In this document: in pieces, positions 1 through 9,485 of the stretch
Position numbering within the stretch: the first letter of the stretch is position 1
Layout of the letters: every line of letters starts with the position of its first letter
Assembly: GCA_963757945.1 (NCBI GenBank)
Contig: CAVWTN010000002.1
Coordinates: forward strand, 124,001-188,000
From: CAVWTN01 sp963757945
GTDB lineage: Bacteria; Vulcanimicrobiota; Vulcanimicrobiia; Vulcanimicrobiales; Vulcanimicrobiaceae
Direction of reading: 5' to 3'
Length of the DNA: 64,000 bases
The notes under the pieces: model-generated
Databases searched by the model: none
What the model saw: only the letters and a program-made list of their open reading frames with translations
What the model was told of the DNA's origin: nothing
Translations under genes and position numbers: made by a program

Positions 1-1
1 G

Positions 2-859
2 AGCACCGGCGCGGCGGCCGTCGAGCATCGCGACACGCGGCTCGTCGTCTTCGTGGGCTCCGCCGAGGCCGGCGCGCGCATCGCCGCGGCGGCCGCGCGC
101 AACATCGTGCCGAGCGTGCTCGAGTTGGGCGGCAAATCCGCGAACATCGTGTTCGCCGATGCCGACCTCGAGCGGGCGCTCGCCGGCGCGCAAGCCGCGA
201 TCTTCGGAGGCGCCGGCCAGAGCTGCGTCGCGGGCTCACGCTTGCTGGTGCAGCGCTCGATCCAGGCGGAATTCGTCGAGCGCCTGGCGCGCGCCGCGGG
301 CCGCATTCCGTTCGGCCTTCCCTCCGACCCGGCGACGCAGATCGGCCCGATCAACAACCGCCGCCAACTCGACAAGATCCGCGGCATGGTCGAGGCCGCG
401 GCTGCCGGCGGCGCGCGGGTCGCCTCCGGGGGCGACTGCCCCGAGGCCTTGCGGAAGACCGGCGGCTACTTCTACGCCCCGACGATCCTCGACGGCGTGG
501 CGCCGGACGCCGAGATCGCGCTCGAGGAAGTCTTCGGCCCCGTCCTCGCCGTGCTCGGTTTCGACACCGAAGAGGAGGCGATCGAAGCGGCCAACGCCAC
601 GCCCTACGGGCTCGCCGGCGCGGTGTGGACGAACGATGTCGGGCGCGCGCACCGCATCGCGGCCGCCGTTGCGGCCGGCACGTTCTGGATCAATGGGTAC
701 AAGACGATCAACGTCGCCTCGCCTTTCGGCGGCTTCGGCCGTTCCGGCTTCGGCCGCTCCTCCGGACGGGAAGCACTCGCGGCCTACACGCGGACCAAGA
801 GCGTCTGGGTCGAAACGGCGGCCGCGCCGAGCGTCGCGTTCGGCTACGTCGGTGAATGA
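2..859 (+). CDS. aldehyde dehydrogenase, C-terminal part (5' end outside window)
   Basis: NAD(P)-dependent aldehyde dehydrogenase, oxidising an aldehyde to its acid in the cytoplasm. The frame is open from base 2, so the N-terminal cofactor-binding half lies outside the window. Seen here are the catalytic general base in ELGGKS, the nucleophilic Cys in GQSCVAGSR, and the typical EEVFGPVL and NATPYGLAG segments near the end. The stop codon overlaps the start of the next gene, a VOC protein, so the two are probably co-transcribed. The substrate cannot be named from what is visible. Confidence 0.93.
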   Translation, partial: STGAAAVEHRDTRLVVFVGSAEAGARIAAAAARNIVPSVLELGGKSANIVFADADLERALAGAQAAIFGGAGQSCVAGSRLLVQRSIQAEFVERLARAAGRIPFGLPSDPATQIGPINNRRQLDKIRGMVEAAAAGGARVASGGDCPEALRKTGGYFYAPTILDGVAPDAEIALEEVFGPVLAVLGFDTEEEAIEAANATPYGLAGAVWTNDVGRAHRIAAAVAAGTFWINGYKTINVASPFGGFGRSGFGRSSGREALAAYTRTKSVWVETAAAPSVAFGYVGE

Positions 860-1742
860 AGGCGTGCCCGGCATCGATCACCCCTTGCTGCTCGTGCGCG
901 ACATCGAAGCGGCGCGAGCCGTCTTTGCGCGGCTCGGCTTCACGCTGACGCCGGTCGGGCTGCACCCGTGGGGCACGAGCACGAGCCTCGCCGTCGTGGA
1001 GCGCTCCGCGCTGGAGCTGATGGGCGTCTACGACGAGACGCTGATCGACGAGCTCGCGGCCGGTGAGTTTCGCTTCGGCCGTCACATGCGCGACGCGCTT
1101 GCGGAGCGCGAGGGCATCGCGCTCGTCGCCTTGCACAGCCGCGATTCGCGCGCCGACGCGGCCGCGATGCTCGCGCGCGGAATCGTCTCGCAAGGCCATA
1201 TCGGATTTCGCCGCCGCGTGAAACCACCGGGCCGCGATTGGGACGAGGCCGTCGTCTCGCTCGAGATCCTCTACGATCCCGAGCTGCCGCGCGGCTCGCA
1301 TTTCTTGGCGCAGCAGCACAAGCCGGAATTGCTGTGGGTGCCGCAGTGGATGCAGCACGCCAACGGCGCGCGCGCCGTCGCCGCGGTCACCTATCTGGCC
1401 GACGACCCGGAGCCGCTGCTGCGCCGCCTGAGCGCGATGTTCGGCCCCGTCAGCGCCGAGCCGGCGGGCTGGACGATCGCGACCGGACAAGGATCGTTCC
1501 GGGTCGTGCGAGCGGATCGATGGGCGGCAAACTTCGCCGATACGCCCCGCCCGTCGCTCGAGCCGGGCGAGCCCGCGGCCGTCGCCATCGACATTGCCGT
1601 CCGCGCGCTCGCGCCGGTCCGCGACCTGTTGCGCGCGGCCGGGGTCGAAACGTGCGAGACTCCGGCGGGTCCGGCGGTGCGCGACGTCGCGGCGACCGGC
1701 AACGCCGTGATTCGGTTTGTCGACGATCGCATCACCGCCTGA
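852..1742 (+). CDS. VOC (glyoxalase-like) family protein
   Basis: About 296 residues, starting at a GTG that overlaps the aldehyde dehydrogenase stop (a second GTG at 864 is possible). The N-terminus (IDHPLLLVRDIEAARAVFARLGF) is the usual first beta-alpha-beta module of vicinal-oxygen-chelate proteins, with the His of IDH as a likely metal ligand; a second diverged module follows after about residue 170. The length and two-module plan resemble the glyoxalase-like domain group. The reaction is unknown; being coupled to a dehydrogenase it may act on the same catabolic intermediate. Confidence 0.75.
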   Translation: MNEGVPGIDHPLLLVRDIEAARAVFARLGFTLTPVGLHPWGTSTSLAVVERSALELMGVYDETLIDELAAGEFRFGRHMRDALAEREGIALVALHSRDSRADAAAMLARGIVSQGHIGFRRRVKPPGRDWDEAVVSLEILYDPELPRGSHFLAQQHKPELLWVPQWMQHANGARAVAAVTYLADDPEPLLRRLSAMFGPVSAEPAGWTIATGQGSFRVVRADRWAANFADTPRPSLEPGEPAAVAIDIAVRALAPVRDLLRAAGVETCETPAGPAVRDVAATGNAVIRFVDDRITA

Positions 1743-1786
1743 ACGCAGCGCAGGACCGGCCGAGGCCGCGACGCATTGAATCGAGC

Positions 1787-2254
1787 ATGCACGAGCCGAG
1801 TGTTGCGCCGACCGGCGTCCGCGTCGCGATCGGCGCCGACGACGGCGGACCGCTGATCGACGCGCTCGTCGAGGCGCTCGATCGGGGCGGGGCCCGAATC
1901 GAACGGTACGGAGCGATCGCGGGCGGCCCGGCGGCGTGGGCCGAGACCGGCCGCGCGGTCGGCGAAGCGGTCGCCGCGGGGCGCGCCGACGTCGGCATCG
2001 TCTGCTGCTGGACCGGCACCGGGATCTCGATCGCCGCCAATAAGGTGCGCGGCGTCCGCGCCGCGCTCTGTGCCGACGCCGCCACGGCGGCCGGCGCGCG
2101 GCGCTGGAACGATGCGAACGTTCTCGCGCTCAGCCTGCGGGCGACCTCGCCGGCCGTCGGCGTCGAGATCCTCGACGCGTTCCTGGCAACGCCCGCGAGC
2201 GATGACGCGGGCGACCGGACGCAGATCGGCGAGATCGAGCGTCTAACGCGCTGA
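1787..2254 (+). CDS. RpiB/LacA/LacB family sugar-phosphate isomerase
   Basis: A 155-residue protein of the ribose-5-phosphate isomerase B / galactose-6-phosphate isomerase family. It shows the family layout: VAIGADDGG at the start, then ADVGIVCCWTGTGISIAANKVRGVRAALC, in which the Cys pair and the GTG-I-AANK segment form the active-site loop, and WNDANVLALS near the end. The usual second substrate-binding His region is not obvious, so the substrate may not be a standard pentose phosphate. Its TGA shares one base with the ATG of the downstream cysteine synthase. Confidence 0.82.
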   Translation: MHEPSVAPTGVRVAIGADDGGPLIDALVEALDRGGARIERYGAIAGGPAAWAETGRAVGEAVAAGRADVGIVCCWTGTGISIAANKVRGVRAALCADAATAAGARRWNDANVLALSLRATSPAVGVEILDAFLATPASDDAGDRTQIGEIERLTR

Positions 2255-3273
2255 TGAGCATCGTTTCAGCCGGCGCGAGCGGCGCACGCAGCGGGTTCAG
2301 CGGCACGGTCGGCGGCACGCCGCACATCGTCCTGCCGAAACTGAGCGCAGCGCTCGGTCGCACGATCGTCGGGAAAGCGGAGTTTCTCAACCCCGGCGGT
2401 TCGGTCAAGGATCGCGCGGCGAAGGGCATCATCGACGATGCCGAAGCGCGCGGCGTGCTGCGTCCGGGCGGAACCATCGTCGAGGGAACCGCGGGGAACA
2501 CCGGCATCGCGCTGACGCTCATCGCCAACGAACGCGGGTATCGCGCGATCATTTGCGTGCCCGACGATCAATCACCCGAAAAGATCGCGCTGCTGCGGAC
2601 GATCGGCGCGGACGTGCGCATCGTCGAGGCGGTTGCGTTCACGAACGACGCCAACTACTATCACGTCGCGCGGCGCATCGCCGAGGAGCTGCCCGGCGCC
2701 GTCTGGGCCGATCAGTTCAACAATACGGCGAACAGACGCTTTCACTACGCGACGACTGGCCCCGAGCTGTGGTCCGCGTTCGGCAACGAGTTGACGGCGT
2801 TCACCGCCGCATGCGGCACCGGAGGGACGCTTGCCGGAACGGGCGGCTTTCTCAAGGAGCGCAATCCGAAATTGCGCGTGGTGTTGTGCGATCCGTTGGG
2901 TTCGGCGCTCTACAGTTTCGTCAAACGCGGCGTGCTCGAAACGAACGGCGACTCCAATACGGAAGGCATCGGCATCAAACGCATCACGGAGAACTTCAAA
3001 GGCGCGCCGGTCGACGACGCGCTGCAAGTCGACGATCAAGCGATGGTCGAGATGGCCTATTGGCTGCTGCGCGAGGAAGGGCTCTACGTCGGCGGCTCCG
3101 CGGCGCTCAACGTCGTGGGCGCGGCGCGCTATGCCAAGACGCTTCCGGCGGGCAGCGTCGTCGCAACGATTCTCTGCGACGGCGGCGACCGCTACCGCTC
3201 GCGGTTGTGGAATCCTGCGTGGCTAGAAGAGAACGGCAACCTCCCGCAAGCGAAAGATCTCGAGTTTCTATGA
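2254..3273 (+). CDS. cysteine synthase family PLP enzyme
   Basis: O-acetylserine (thiol) lyase or cystathionine beta-synthase type enzyme (339 aa, the normal length for CysK). The PLP lysine is K52 in NPGGSVKDRAA; the phosphate-binding loop is GTAGNTGIALT, and CGTGGTLAGTG is the second PLP phosphate loop. The C-terminus ending in GDRYRSRLWNP is a common CysK tail. It sits in an overlapping run with the RpiB-like and Mpo1-like genes, 45 kb away from the sulfate reduction cluster, and no leader-peptide attenuator was seen in front of it. Confidence 0.9.
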   Translation: MSIVSAGASGARSGFSGTVGGTPHIVLPKLSAALGRTIVGKAEFLNPGGSVKDRAAKGIIDDAEARGVLRPGGTIVEGTAGNTGIALTLIANERGYRAIICVPDDQSPEKIALLRTIGADVRIVEAVAFTNDANYYHVARRIAEELPGAVWADQFNNTANRRFHYATTGPELWSAFGNELTAFTAACGTGGTLAGTGGFLKERNPKLRVVLCDPLGSALYSFVKRGVLETNGDSNTEGIGIKRITENFKGAPVDDALQVDDQAMVEMAYWLLREEGLYVGGSAALNVVGAARYAKTLPAGSVVATILCDGGDRYRSRLWNPAWLEENGNLPQAKDLEFL

Positions 3274-3575
3274 CGTTCGAAGAGTTTTATCCCGAGTACT
3301 TGGCGGCGCACTCGGACCGCCGCACGCGCGCCGTCCACGCCGTCGGCCTGCTCAGCGGCCTCACCGTCGGATTCGCGGGCTTGCTGACCGGCCGCCCCAA
3401 GTGGATCGTGCCGGCGCTGGCGCTCGGCTATTTGCCCGCGTTCGCTTCGCACTGGATCTTCGAGGGGAATCAACCGAAGACGTTCGAGGACCCGGTCAAT
3501 AGCTTCAAGGGCGATTTCGTCATGGTGTATCAGCTGCTCACCGGCACGCTCACGAGCGACCGCGCGGAATCATGA
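3270..3575 (+). CDS. Mpo1-like (DUF962) small membrane protein
   Basis: A 101-residue protein that starts on an ATGA overlap with the cysteine synthase stop. The N-terminal FEEFYPEYLAAHSDRRTRAVHAVG, two hydrophobic segments (about residues 25-43 and 48-63) and the SHWIFEGNQPKTFEDP block match the DUF962/Mpo1 family, whose yeast member is an iron-dependent 2-hydroxy fatty acid dioxygenase. Bacterial members are mostly uncharacterised. The His residues of AAHSDRR, HAVG and SHW are candidate iron ligands. Confidence 0.85.
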   Translation: MTFEEFYPEYLAAHSDRRTRAVHAVGLLSGLTVGFAGLLTGRPKWIVPALALGYLPAFASHWIFEGNQPKTFEDPVNSFKGDFVMVYQLLTGTLTSDRAES

Positions 3576-3705
3576 TGCTTGCGGCGGGCGTAGCGGCGCT
3601 CGCCGTCGACAAAACTCGCACCCCTGCCCCGCGGCGCAGGAAAGTTTCGCGATTTGCCGCTTCGCGTCGAGGTCGCCGCCCCGGCGGTAGTGAAGCCTTC
3701 TTCCT

Positions 3706-5337
3706 ATGAGCAGCACTTTTCAAATCGCCGAGACGGCCGTCGAGTATCGCAAGATCTCCGATCGCGTCTCCGTCGAAAACTGGAACGGTCACGAGATCCT
3801 GCGCGTCGAGCCGGGCGCGCTGCAGCAATTGGCGCGCGAAGCATTCTTGGACATCGCGCAACTCTTTCGCAGCTCGCATCTCGCGCAGTTGCGCACGATC
3901 CTCGAGGATACGGAAGCATCGGCGAACGATCGCTTCGTCGCACTCGAGCTTCTGAAGAACGCCGTCATCGCGGCGGGACGCATTCTCCCCTCCTGCCAGG
4001 ATACGGGCACGGCGATCATCCACGGACACAAAGGCGAGCAAACGTGGACCGGCGTCGACGACACGGAATATCTGAGCGCGGGCGTTCGCGAGGCCTACCA
4101 GGAAGCGAATCTACGCTACAGCCAGATGGCCCCGCTCAATCTCTACGACGAGGTCCCGACCAAGGACAATCTTCCGGCGCAGATCGAGATCGAAGCGGTC
4201 CCCGGGACCGGCTACGAATTCTTGTTCGTTGCGAAGGGCGGAGGTTCGGCGAACAAGTCGTTCCTGTATCAAGAAACGAAGGCGACGCTCACGCCCGCGA
4301 AGCTGCTCCCGTTCCTCAAAGAGAAGATCGGATCGCTCGGGACCGCGGCTTGCCCGCCGTATCATCTTGCGATCGTCATCGGCGGAACGTCCGCCGAGGC
4401 CACGATGAAGACGGTCAAACTCGCGAGCACGCACTATCTCGACGGGCTGCCGACCACGGGCGATGCGACGGGACGCGCGTTCCGCGACGTCGCGTTCGAG
4501 CAAGAGGTCTTGGCGATGACGCGGACGCTTGGGATCGGCGCGCAGTTCGGCGGGCGCTATCTCTGTCACGACGTTCGTGTCATTCGTCTTTCGCGGCACG
4601 GCGCGAGCTGTCCGATCGGCCTCGGCGTCTCGTGTAGCGCCGACCGTCAGGTGCTCGCGAAGATCGACAAAGAGGGCGTCTGGCTCGAGCAGCTCGAGAC
4701 GGACCCCGCGCGCTTCCTTCCCGATATCGATGAGACGGCGCTGAGCGGACATCCGGTCGAGATCGATCTGAACGAGGGCATGGACGCCGTGCGCGCCGCG
4801 CTCACGAAGTGCCCCGTCGGCACGCGCGTCAAGTTGCGCGGCACGATGATCGTCGCGCGCGACATCGTCCACGCCAAATGGCAGCAAATGGTCGATCGCG
4901 GCGAGCCGCTCCCCGAATATGCGAAGCAGTTCCCGATCTATTACGCGGGCCCGGCGAAAAAGCCGGAAGGTTATGCATCGGGCTCCTTCGGGCCGACGAC
5001 CGCAGGCCGCATGGATTCGTACGCCGATCTGCTGCAGTCGCGCGGCGCGAGCCTCGTGAGTCTGGCGAAGGGAAATCGATCCGCAGCCGTCACCGCCGCG
5101 TGCAAGAAATACGGCGGATTCTATCTGGGGACGATCGGCGGCGCAGCGGCGCAGCTTGCGGCGACGGCGATCCACAAGGTCGAAGTGCTCGACTTCCCGG
5201 AGCTCGGGATGGAAGCCGTGTGGCGCATCGAGGTCGACGACTTCCCGGCCTTCGTCATCGTCGACGACAAGGGCAACGACTTCTACGCCGCGACTCCCCC
5301 GCCCACGGCGAACGGCAAGGGCGTCTCGCTCCTCTGA
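3706..5337 (+). CDS. fumarate hydratase class I (iron-sulfur)
   Basis: Oxygen-sensitive [4Fe-4S] fumarase interconverting fumarate and malate in the TCA cycle. At 543 residues it is a single-chain enzyme (alpha and beta regions fused) of the FumA/FumB type. The cluster cysteines are expected at C97 (ILPSCQDTGTA) and in the RYLCHD and GASCPIGLGVSCS region; the C-terminal beta domain begins near TALSGHPVEIDLNEG and ends with the GDDFY-like VDDKGNDFYA. The start has TTCCT ahead of it and no strong SD. A GC hairpin follows the gene. Confidence 0.95.
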   Translation: MSSTFQIAETAVEYRKISDRVSVENWNGHEILRVEPGALQQLAREAFLDIAQLFRSSHLAQLRTILEDTEASANDRFVALELLKNAVIAAGRILPSCQDTGTAIIHGHKGEQTWTGVDDTEYLSAGVREAYQEANLRYSQMAPLNLYDEVPTKDNLPAQIEIEAVPGTGYEFLFVAKGGGSANKSFLYQETKATLTPAKLLPFLKEKIGSLGTAACPPYHLAIVIGGTSAEATMKTVKLASTHYLDGLPTTGDATGRAFRDVAFEQEVLAMTRTLGIGAQFGGRYLCHDVRVIRLSRHGASCPIGLGVSCSADRQVLAKIDKEGVWLEQLETDPARFLPDIDETALSGHPVEIDLNEGMDAVRAALTKCPVGTRVKLRGTMIVARDIVHAKWQQMVDRGEPLPEYAKQFPIYYAGPAKKPEGYASGSFGPTTAGRMDSYADLLQSRGASLVSLAKGNRSAAVTAACKKYGGFYLGTIGGAAAQLAATAIHKVEVLDFPELGMEAVWRIEVDDFPAFVIVDDKGNDFYAATPPPTANGKGVSLL

Positions 5338-5361
5338 AGATCCAACGTTCCGATCGCGTAA

Positions 5362-5394
5362 AAGGCCGGCCCGGGCGGCGCCCCCGCCGGCCTT
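5362..5394 (+). terminator. GC-rich hairpin after fumarase gene
   Basis: Arms AAGGCCGGC (5362-5370) and GCCGGCCTT (5386-5394) pair over 9 bp, 24 bases after the fumarase stop. There is no U-tract beyond two T, so it may be a rho-assisted or 3'-stabilising structure. Confidence 0.55.
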
Positions 5395-5400
5395 CGCGCG

Positions 5401-5438
5401 CCCTTCGACGAGCTCGGGGTGACAACTACGTCGAAGGG
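5401..5438. repeat. REP-like palindromic repeat copy
   Basis: CCCTTCGACGAGCTCGGGGT and a matching CGTCGAAGGG arm (5429-5438) form a 10-bp inverted repeat. The core CCTTCGACRAGCTC is the same as in the copies at 37642, 45868 and 51046. Confidence 0.7.
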
Positions 5439-5509
5439 TGGGCATGCCGGGACGCATCATTCGCGAATGGCCGGGTTGCTCACGAAGGTGCGTGTTTGGA
5501 CCTCCGTGC

Positions 5510-7492
5510 ATGTGTGGGATAACCGGGGTTTGGAACCGGAACGGCGATCCCGTTCCGCCCCGGACCATCGAGCGCTTCACGCGTTCGCTCGCGCACCGCG
5601 GCCCCGACGGCGAAGGGATCCTGATCGATGAGGCGGCCGCGCTCGCACTCGGTCACCGGCGGCTTTCGATTCTCGATCCCAGCGCCGCCGGGCATCAACC
5701 GATGCGTTCGCTCGACGGGCGTTATTGGACCACGTTCAACGGCGAGATCTACAATTTTCTCGAGCTGCGGACGGAACTCGAAGGGGCCGGCTATCGATTT
5801 GCAACGCAGACCGATAGCGAGATCATCTCCGCGGCGTACGATCGCTGGGGCGAGGCCTGTCAATTTCGCTTCAACGGAATGTGGGCGTTCGCGCTCTGGG
5901 ACGTGCGCGAGCGGCGCCTCTTCATCTCGCGCGACCGCTTCGGCGTCAAGCCGCTGTATTTCACCCGCGACGAGCGGCGCTTCGCCTTTGCATCGGAGCT
6001 GAAGGCCTTTCTCGCCCTCGACGGCTTCGCGGCAAGCGAGCATACGCCGGCGCTCGCGCGAGCACTCGACGATCCGCTCTCGGCCGAGGCGTTCGACGAG
6101 ACTGCCCTGCGCGGCGTCATGCGCCTGCTGCCGGGACATTGCGCGATCGTATCGCCCGACGGCGTGAGCGTCCATCGCTGGTGGAACACGCTCGACCATC
6201 TCGTCGCGCCGGCGAAAACGCTCGATGCCCAGGCCGAAGAGTTCCGCGAGCTGCTCTTCGATGCGGCTCGCATCCGTTTGCGCAGCGACGTCCCGATCGG
6301 CATCGCGCTCAGCGGCGGCCTCGATTCGAGCTCCGTCTTGTGCACGCTCGTCGCGCTCAAAGGCGAGTCCCCCGAAAGCGACGCGCTCCAACGCTACGCG
6401 CCCGAGTGGAAGCGCGCGTTCACCGCGACCTACGCCGGCACGCCGCTCGACGAACTGCAGTACGCGCAACTCGTCGCGCAGGCGGCCCGCGTGCCGCTGG
6501 ACCAAGTTCCCATCGAAGCGGCGGGCACGGCCGCGGAGATCGAGCGCGTCGTTTGGGATCTCGAAGAGCTGTGGTTCACCGACACGACGCCGATCTGGTC
6601 GCTCTATCGCGCGCTTCGCCGCAGTGCGGTCACGGTCGCGCTCAACGGCGACGGCGCCGACGAACTGTTCGGCGGCTACCTGCACCACACGGACCACGCG
6701 CTGGCCACCTGCGGAGGGCTGTTGCGCTCGCCCCTGCGCTTCGCCGACCTGATCGAAACGCGCTACCATCTTCCGGGGAGCAACGGCCCGATCGGTCAAA
6801 CCGGACGATTGCGCCTGGCCCTCCAGGGCGACGCCTCTCTGCGCGCCCTCTCCACGCCCGCGCGAAAGATCTACGGTCGCTTGCGGCGCCGTTTGCGCCC
6901 CGGGAAGCACGACCGGGAATACGCGCGCGGATCGATGCTTCGCAACTATGAGAGCTCCGAGGTTCCCGGGCGCGCGCAAGCCGAAGCGCTCGCGGCCGGG
7001 TTATCGCCGCTGGGCGCGTTCCTGTACGGCGAGTTTCACGCGACGAAACTTCCGGCGATTCTGCGCATGTTCGATCGAGCGTCGATGGCTCACGGGGTCG
7101 AGATCCGCAACGCGTTCATGGACTGGCGCGTCGTCCGCTACGCGTTCTCGCTTCCTGACGAGAGCAAGATCGGCGGCGGCTATTCGAAGCGCATCGTCCG
7201 CGAGGCGATGCGCGGCATCGTGCCGGAGCCGGTTCGAACGCGCCGCGGAAAGATCGGCTTCAACGCACCGCTGCCGCAATGGTTCGCCGGTCCGCTGCGC
7301 GATTGGCTCTGGGAGATGGTGAACGCACCGAGCTTCATCGAGAGCGAACTCTGGGACGGGCCCGCGCTGCGCGATTTCGTCGCGCACAAACGCGGCGGCG
7401 CGCCCTGGAGCTGGGTCGACGGCGAAGCGATCTGGCCATTCTTGAACGCGCACCTCTGGCGCGCGCACGTTCTCGGAGCAGGCAGACCCTAG
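5510..7492 (+). CDS. asnB: asparagine synthetase (glutamine-hydrolysing)
   Basis: ATP-dependent amidation of aspartate using glutamine. The true start is the ATG giving MCGITGVW, because Cys2 is the N-terminal nucleophile of class II glutamine amidotransferases; the open frame upstream to 5438 is ignored. The glutaminase domain covers about residues 1-215 (RGPDGEG, FNGEIYNF, RFGVKPLY), and the synthetase domain has the pyrophosphate loop SGGLDSS and NGDGADELFGGY. The 660-residue length is normal. It overlaps the end of the opposing exported-protein gene by four bases. Confidence 0.95.
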   Translation: MCGITGVWNRNGDPVPPRTIERFTRSLAHRGPDGEGILIDEAAALALGHRRLSILDPSAAGHQPMRSLDGRYWTTFNGEIYNFLELRTELEGAGYRFATQTDSEIISAAYDRWGEACQFRFNGMWAFALWDVRERRLFISRDRFGVKPLYFTRDERRFAFASELKAFLALDGFAASEHTPALARALDDPLSAEAFDETALRGVMRLLPGHCAIVSPDGVSVHRWWNTLDHLVAPAKTLDAQAEEFRELLFDAARIRLRSDVPIGIALSGGLDSSSVLCTLVALKGESPESDALQRYAPEWKRAFTATYAGTPLDELQYAQLVAQAARVPLDQVPIEAAGTAAEIERVVWDLEELWFTDTTPIWSLYRALRRSAVTVALNGDGADELFGGYLHHTDHALATCGGLLRSPLRFADLIETRYHLPGSNGPIGQTGRLRLALQGDASLRALSTPARKIYGRLRRRLRPGKHDREYARGSMLRNYESSEVPGRAQAEALAAGLSPLGAFLYGEFHATKLPAILRMFDRASMAHGVEIRNAFMDWRVVRYAFSLPDESKIGGGYSKRIVREAMRGIVPEPVRTRRGKIGFNAPLPQWFAGPLRDWLWEMVNAPSFIESELWDGPALRDFVAHKRGGAPWSWVDGEAIWPFLNAHLWRAHVLGAGRP

Positions 7493-8079
7493 CGCGGCAC
7501 GGCCGCGGGAAGGTTCTCCGGCTCCGGCGATGGCGGCGGCGTGGGCTCGGCCTCCGGCGTCGGCTCCGCTGCAGGCGGGGGTGTGACCGCCGGCGCCGGA
7601 GCGCGCCGGCTCGCGTGGATTTGCGTTGCCCGGATGAAACCGTCAGGCACGGAGAACTGCACTAGAAACAAACCCGCCGGGAGGCCGCACGCGATGCGCG
7701 GCCTGATCGTGAATTTCCGCGCGAAAGCCCCAAGCACGGCCCGCAGATCGGCATCGATATCGCTGGTCGGCGTTACGATCGTCCTGACCCCGCCGTCGTA
7801 CTGGATGGCGACCAGCAGCGAACCGTAGCCGTCCTGGTTGTACCGTACGAAATTCGCGGCCGACTTCCGGGAAATCGCGATCTTCTGCGGCCATGTGACG
7901 ACGAACGAACTCGGAGTCGCAACGGTGCACGCTGTCGCGCGCGGCGCGGGCGGAGCCGCGACGACCCCAGGCGGAGCCTGGGCGATCGCAAGCGGCGGCC
8001 CGGACGCCGCTTGCGCGGCGCCTGCAAGCGCAAGCGAAATGGCCCCAACGGCGCCGAAGAGCGGATCCATCCGGCGCAT
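7489..8079 (-). CDS. exported hypothetical protein with proline-rich tail
   Basis: About 196 residues, not recognised. The N-terminus after the chosen ATG (MRRMDPLFGAVGAISLALAGAAQA) is a standard Sec signal peptide; an alternative ATG lies at 8070. The middle (residues about 45-150) is a compact domain beginning ATPSSFVVTWPQKIAISRKS, and the C-terminal 35 residues are almost only P, E, A and T. The overall plan recalls periplasmic TonB-like or wall-spanning proteins, but no motif proves it. It converges with asnB and lies divergently from a lipoprotein gene. Confidence 0.6.
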   Translation of the reverse strand: MRRMDPLFGAVGAISLALAGAAQAASGPPLAIAQAPPGVVAAPPAPRATACTVATPSSFVVTWPQKIAISRKSAANFVRYNQDGYGSLLVAIQYDGGVRTIVTPTSDIDADLRAVLGAFARKFTIRPRIACGLPAGLFLVQFSVPDGFIRATQIHASRRAPAPAVTPPPAAEPTPEAEPTPPPSPEPENLPAAVPR

Positions 8080-8192
8080 CGCTTCGCGTCCGGCGTCGCG
8101 GCGGCCCTGCACGGCGCTCGCGGCACCCGGCACCGCGAAATCGGGACTAAGGACTCCGGGTCGCGCTCGGCATCCGGGGAACTCCCTCATCC

Positions 8193-9485
8193 ATGACGGC
8201 GCTGTGGCCCTACTCGAGCGGGATACTTCTTCTCGCGTCTCTGAGCCTCGGCGCATGCGGCGGCGGGCCGTCGAGCACGTCGCCGGCGCAGTTCCCCACG
8301 AACGCACCGCTGGCCGGCGCGGGCGCGCCGACGGCGACGCCCCCGCGGCAGAGCCCCCAGCCCGGCACGTCCCCGAGCCCCAGACCGAGCACGACGCCGA
8401 CGCCGCTCGCGACTTCGACGCCGCCGGGCGGCGCCACGCCGAAGCCTTCCCCGACCCCCGCGCCGTCCGTCAGCGCGACGCCGAAGCCCAGTCCGGCGCC
8501 CACCACGACCGCGACGCCGCTCGCCGGCACCTACACGCCGCAGCCCGCGGACGTTACCATCGCCTCGGCGCCGGTGCCGACGCCGTTCGACCCTTCGCTC
8601 GCGCTGAGCAACCTCGGGACCACGCCGCTCGTGAATTCATATTCCGTGGCCGTGCGAGCCTTGCCGCGCGGCTTCGGTCAACGCCGCGCGGCGTCCGGCC
8701 CGACACCGGGGCCGAACGATCACGAAGGGGCGGGGATCTTCACGTCTCCGAGCGCCGCCGCGAGCGGAAGCCCCCCGTTCAACGCGTTCTTCGCGACGCA
8801 GACCGCGTATGAAGCCAGTCAACTGCCGTTCCCGTACCCTTCCGGCGCGAGCGGCGAAGAATTCATCTTTGCCCCGACGAGCTTCCTGGGCTACGGGAAT
8901 TGCCTGGAGGACAGCACGTTTTACAACAGCTCGCAGACGAGCACGGCGACGGTGGAAACCGCGCACTTCACCGTGTACGACTTCTGCGCGTCCCCGCCGG
9001 TGTTCGTGTTCGACACCGCGATCGACGCCAAATTCATGTCGAACTACGTGCGCATCGGACTTGACGGCCTACCGTCGTACGCCGTCGAGACGTTCACGCC
9101 CGACGTCCTCCCCGCGGCGAGTTCCACCTGGTACACCGTTCTCTACAACTACTCGACCGCGCGCTACGATCTCATCATCAGCGCCAATGCGTCGGGGGCG
9201 CCGCCCTCGAACCTCACGAGGGGCGGCTGGTCGATCGCCGAGTTGTATGCGGCGCCCGGTCCCTGCCCGCTCATCGCCCCCTCGTCCGCGTCCGGCATCG
9301 CGATCCACGACGCGGCCCTGGGAACGTGGCTCCCGCTGCAGCCGGCGTTGCCGAGCGGCGTCGTGTCGTACTTCGGGTTCGAAGGGGGCAGCTCGAACCC
9401 GTGCTTCAATCCCGCCGGCGCTGCGCCCGCACTCAAATTCTCGCTGACGGTACCGAACTCGAGTTGGAACGTCACGTCGCCGTAG
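8193..9485 (+). CDS. secreted lipoprotein with Thr/Pro/Ser-rich linker
   Basis: A 430-residue predicted lipoprotein: signal peptide ending in the lipobox LGAC (Cys22), followed by about 95 residues made almost entirely of P, T, S and A, typical of a flexible surface linker. The globular remainder (from about residue 125) contains six or so Cys and aromatic-rich stretches and is not recognised. The 3' end overlaps the converging SulP gene by 14 bp. Bias to GC-rich P/T/A codons is strong in the linker, but the downstream domain reads as a normal protein. Confidence 0.75.
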   Translation: MTALWPYSSGILLLASLSLGACGGGPSSTSPAQFPTNAPLAGAGAPTATPPRQSPQPGTSPSPRPSTTPTPLATSTPPGGATPKPSPTPAPSVSATPKPSPAPTTTATPLAGTYTPQPADVTIASAPVPTPFDPSLALSNLGTTPLVNSYSVAVRALPRGFGQRRAASGPTPGPNDHEGAGIFTSPSAAASGSPPFNAFFATQTAYEASQLPFPYPSGASGEEFIFAPTSFLGYGNCLEDSTFYNSSQTSTATVETAHFTVYDFCASPPVFVFDTAIDAKFMSNYVRIGLDGLPSYAVETFTPDVLPAASSTWYTVLYNYSTARYDLIISANASGAPPSNLTRGGWSIAELYAAPGPCPLIAPSSASGIAIHDAALGTWLPLQPALPSGVVSYFGFEGGSSNPCFNPAGAAPALKFSLTVPNSSWNVTSP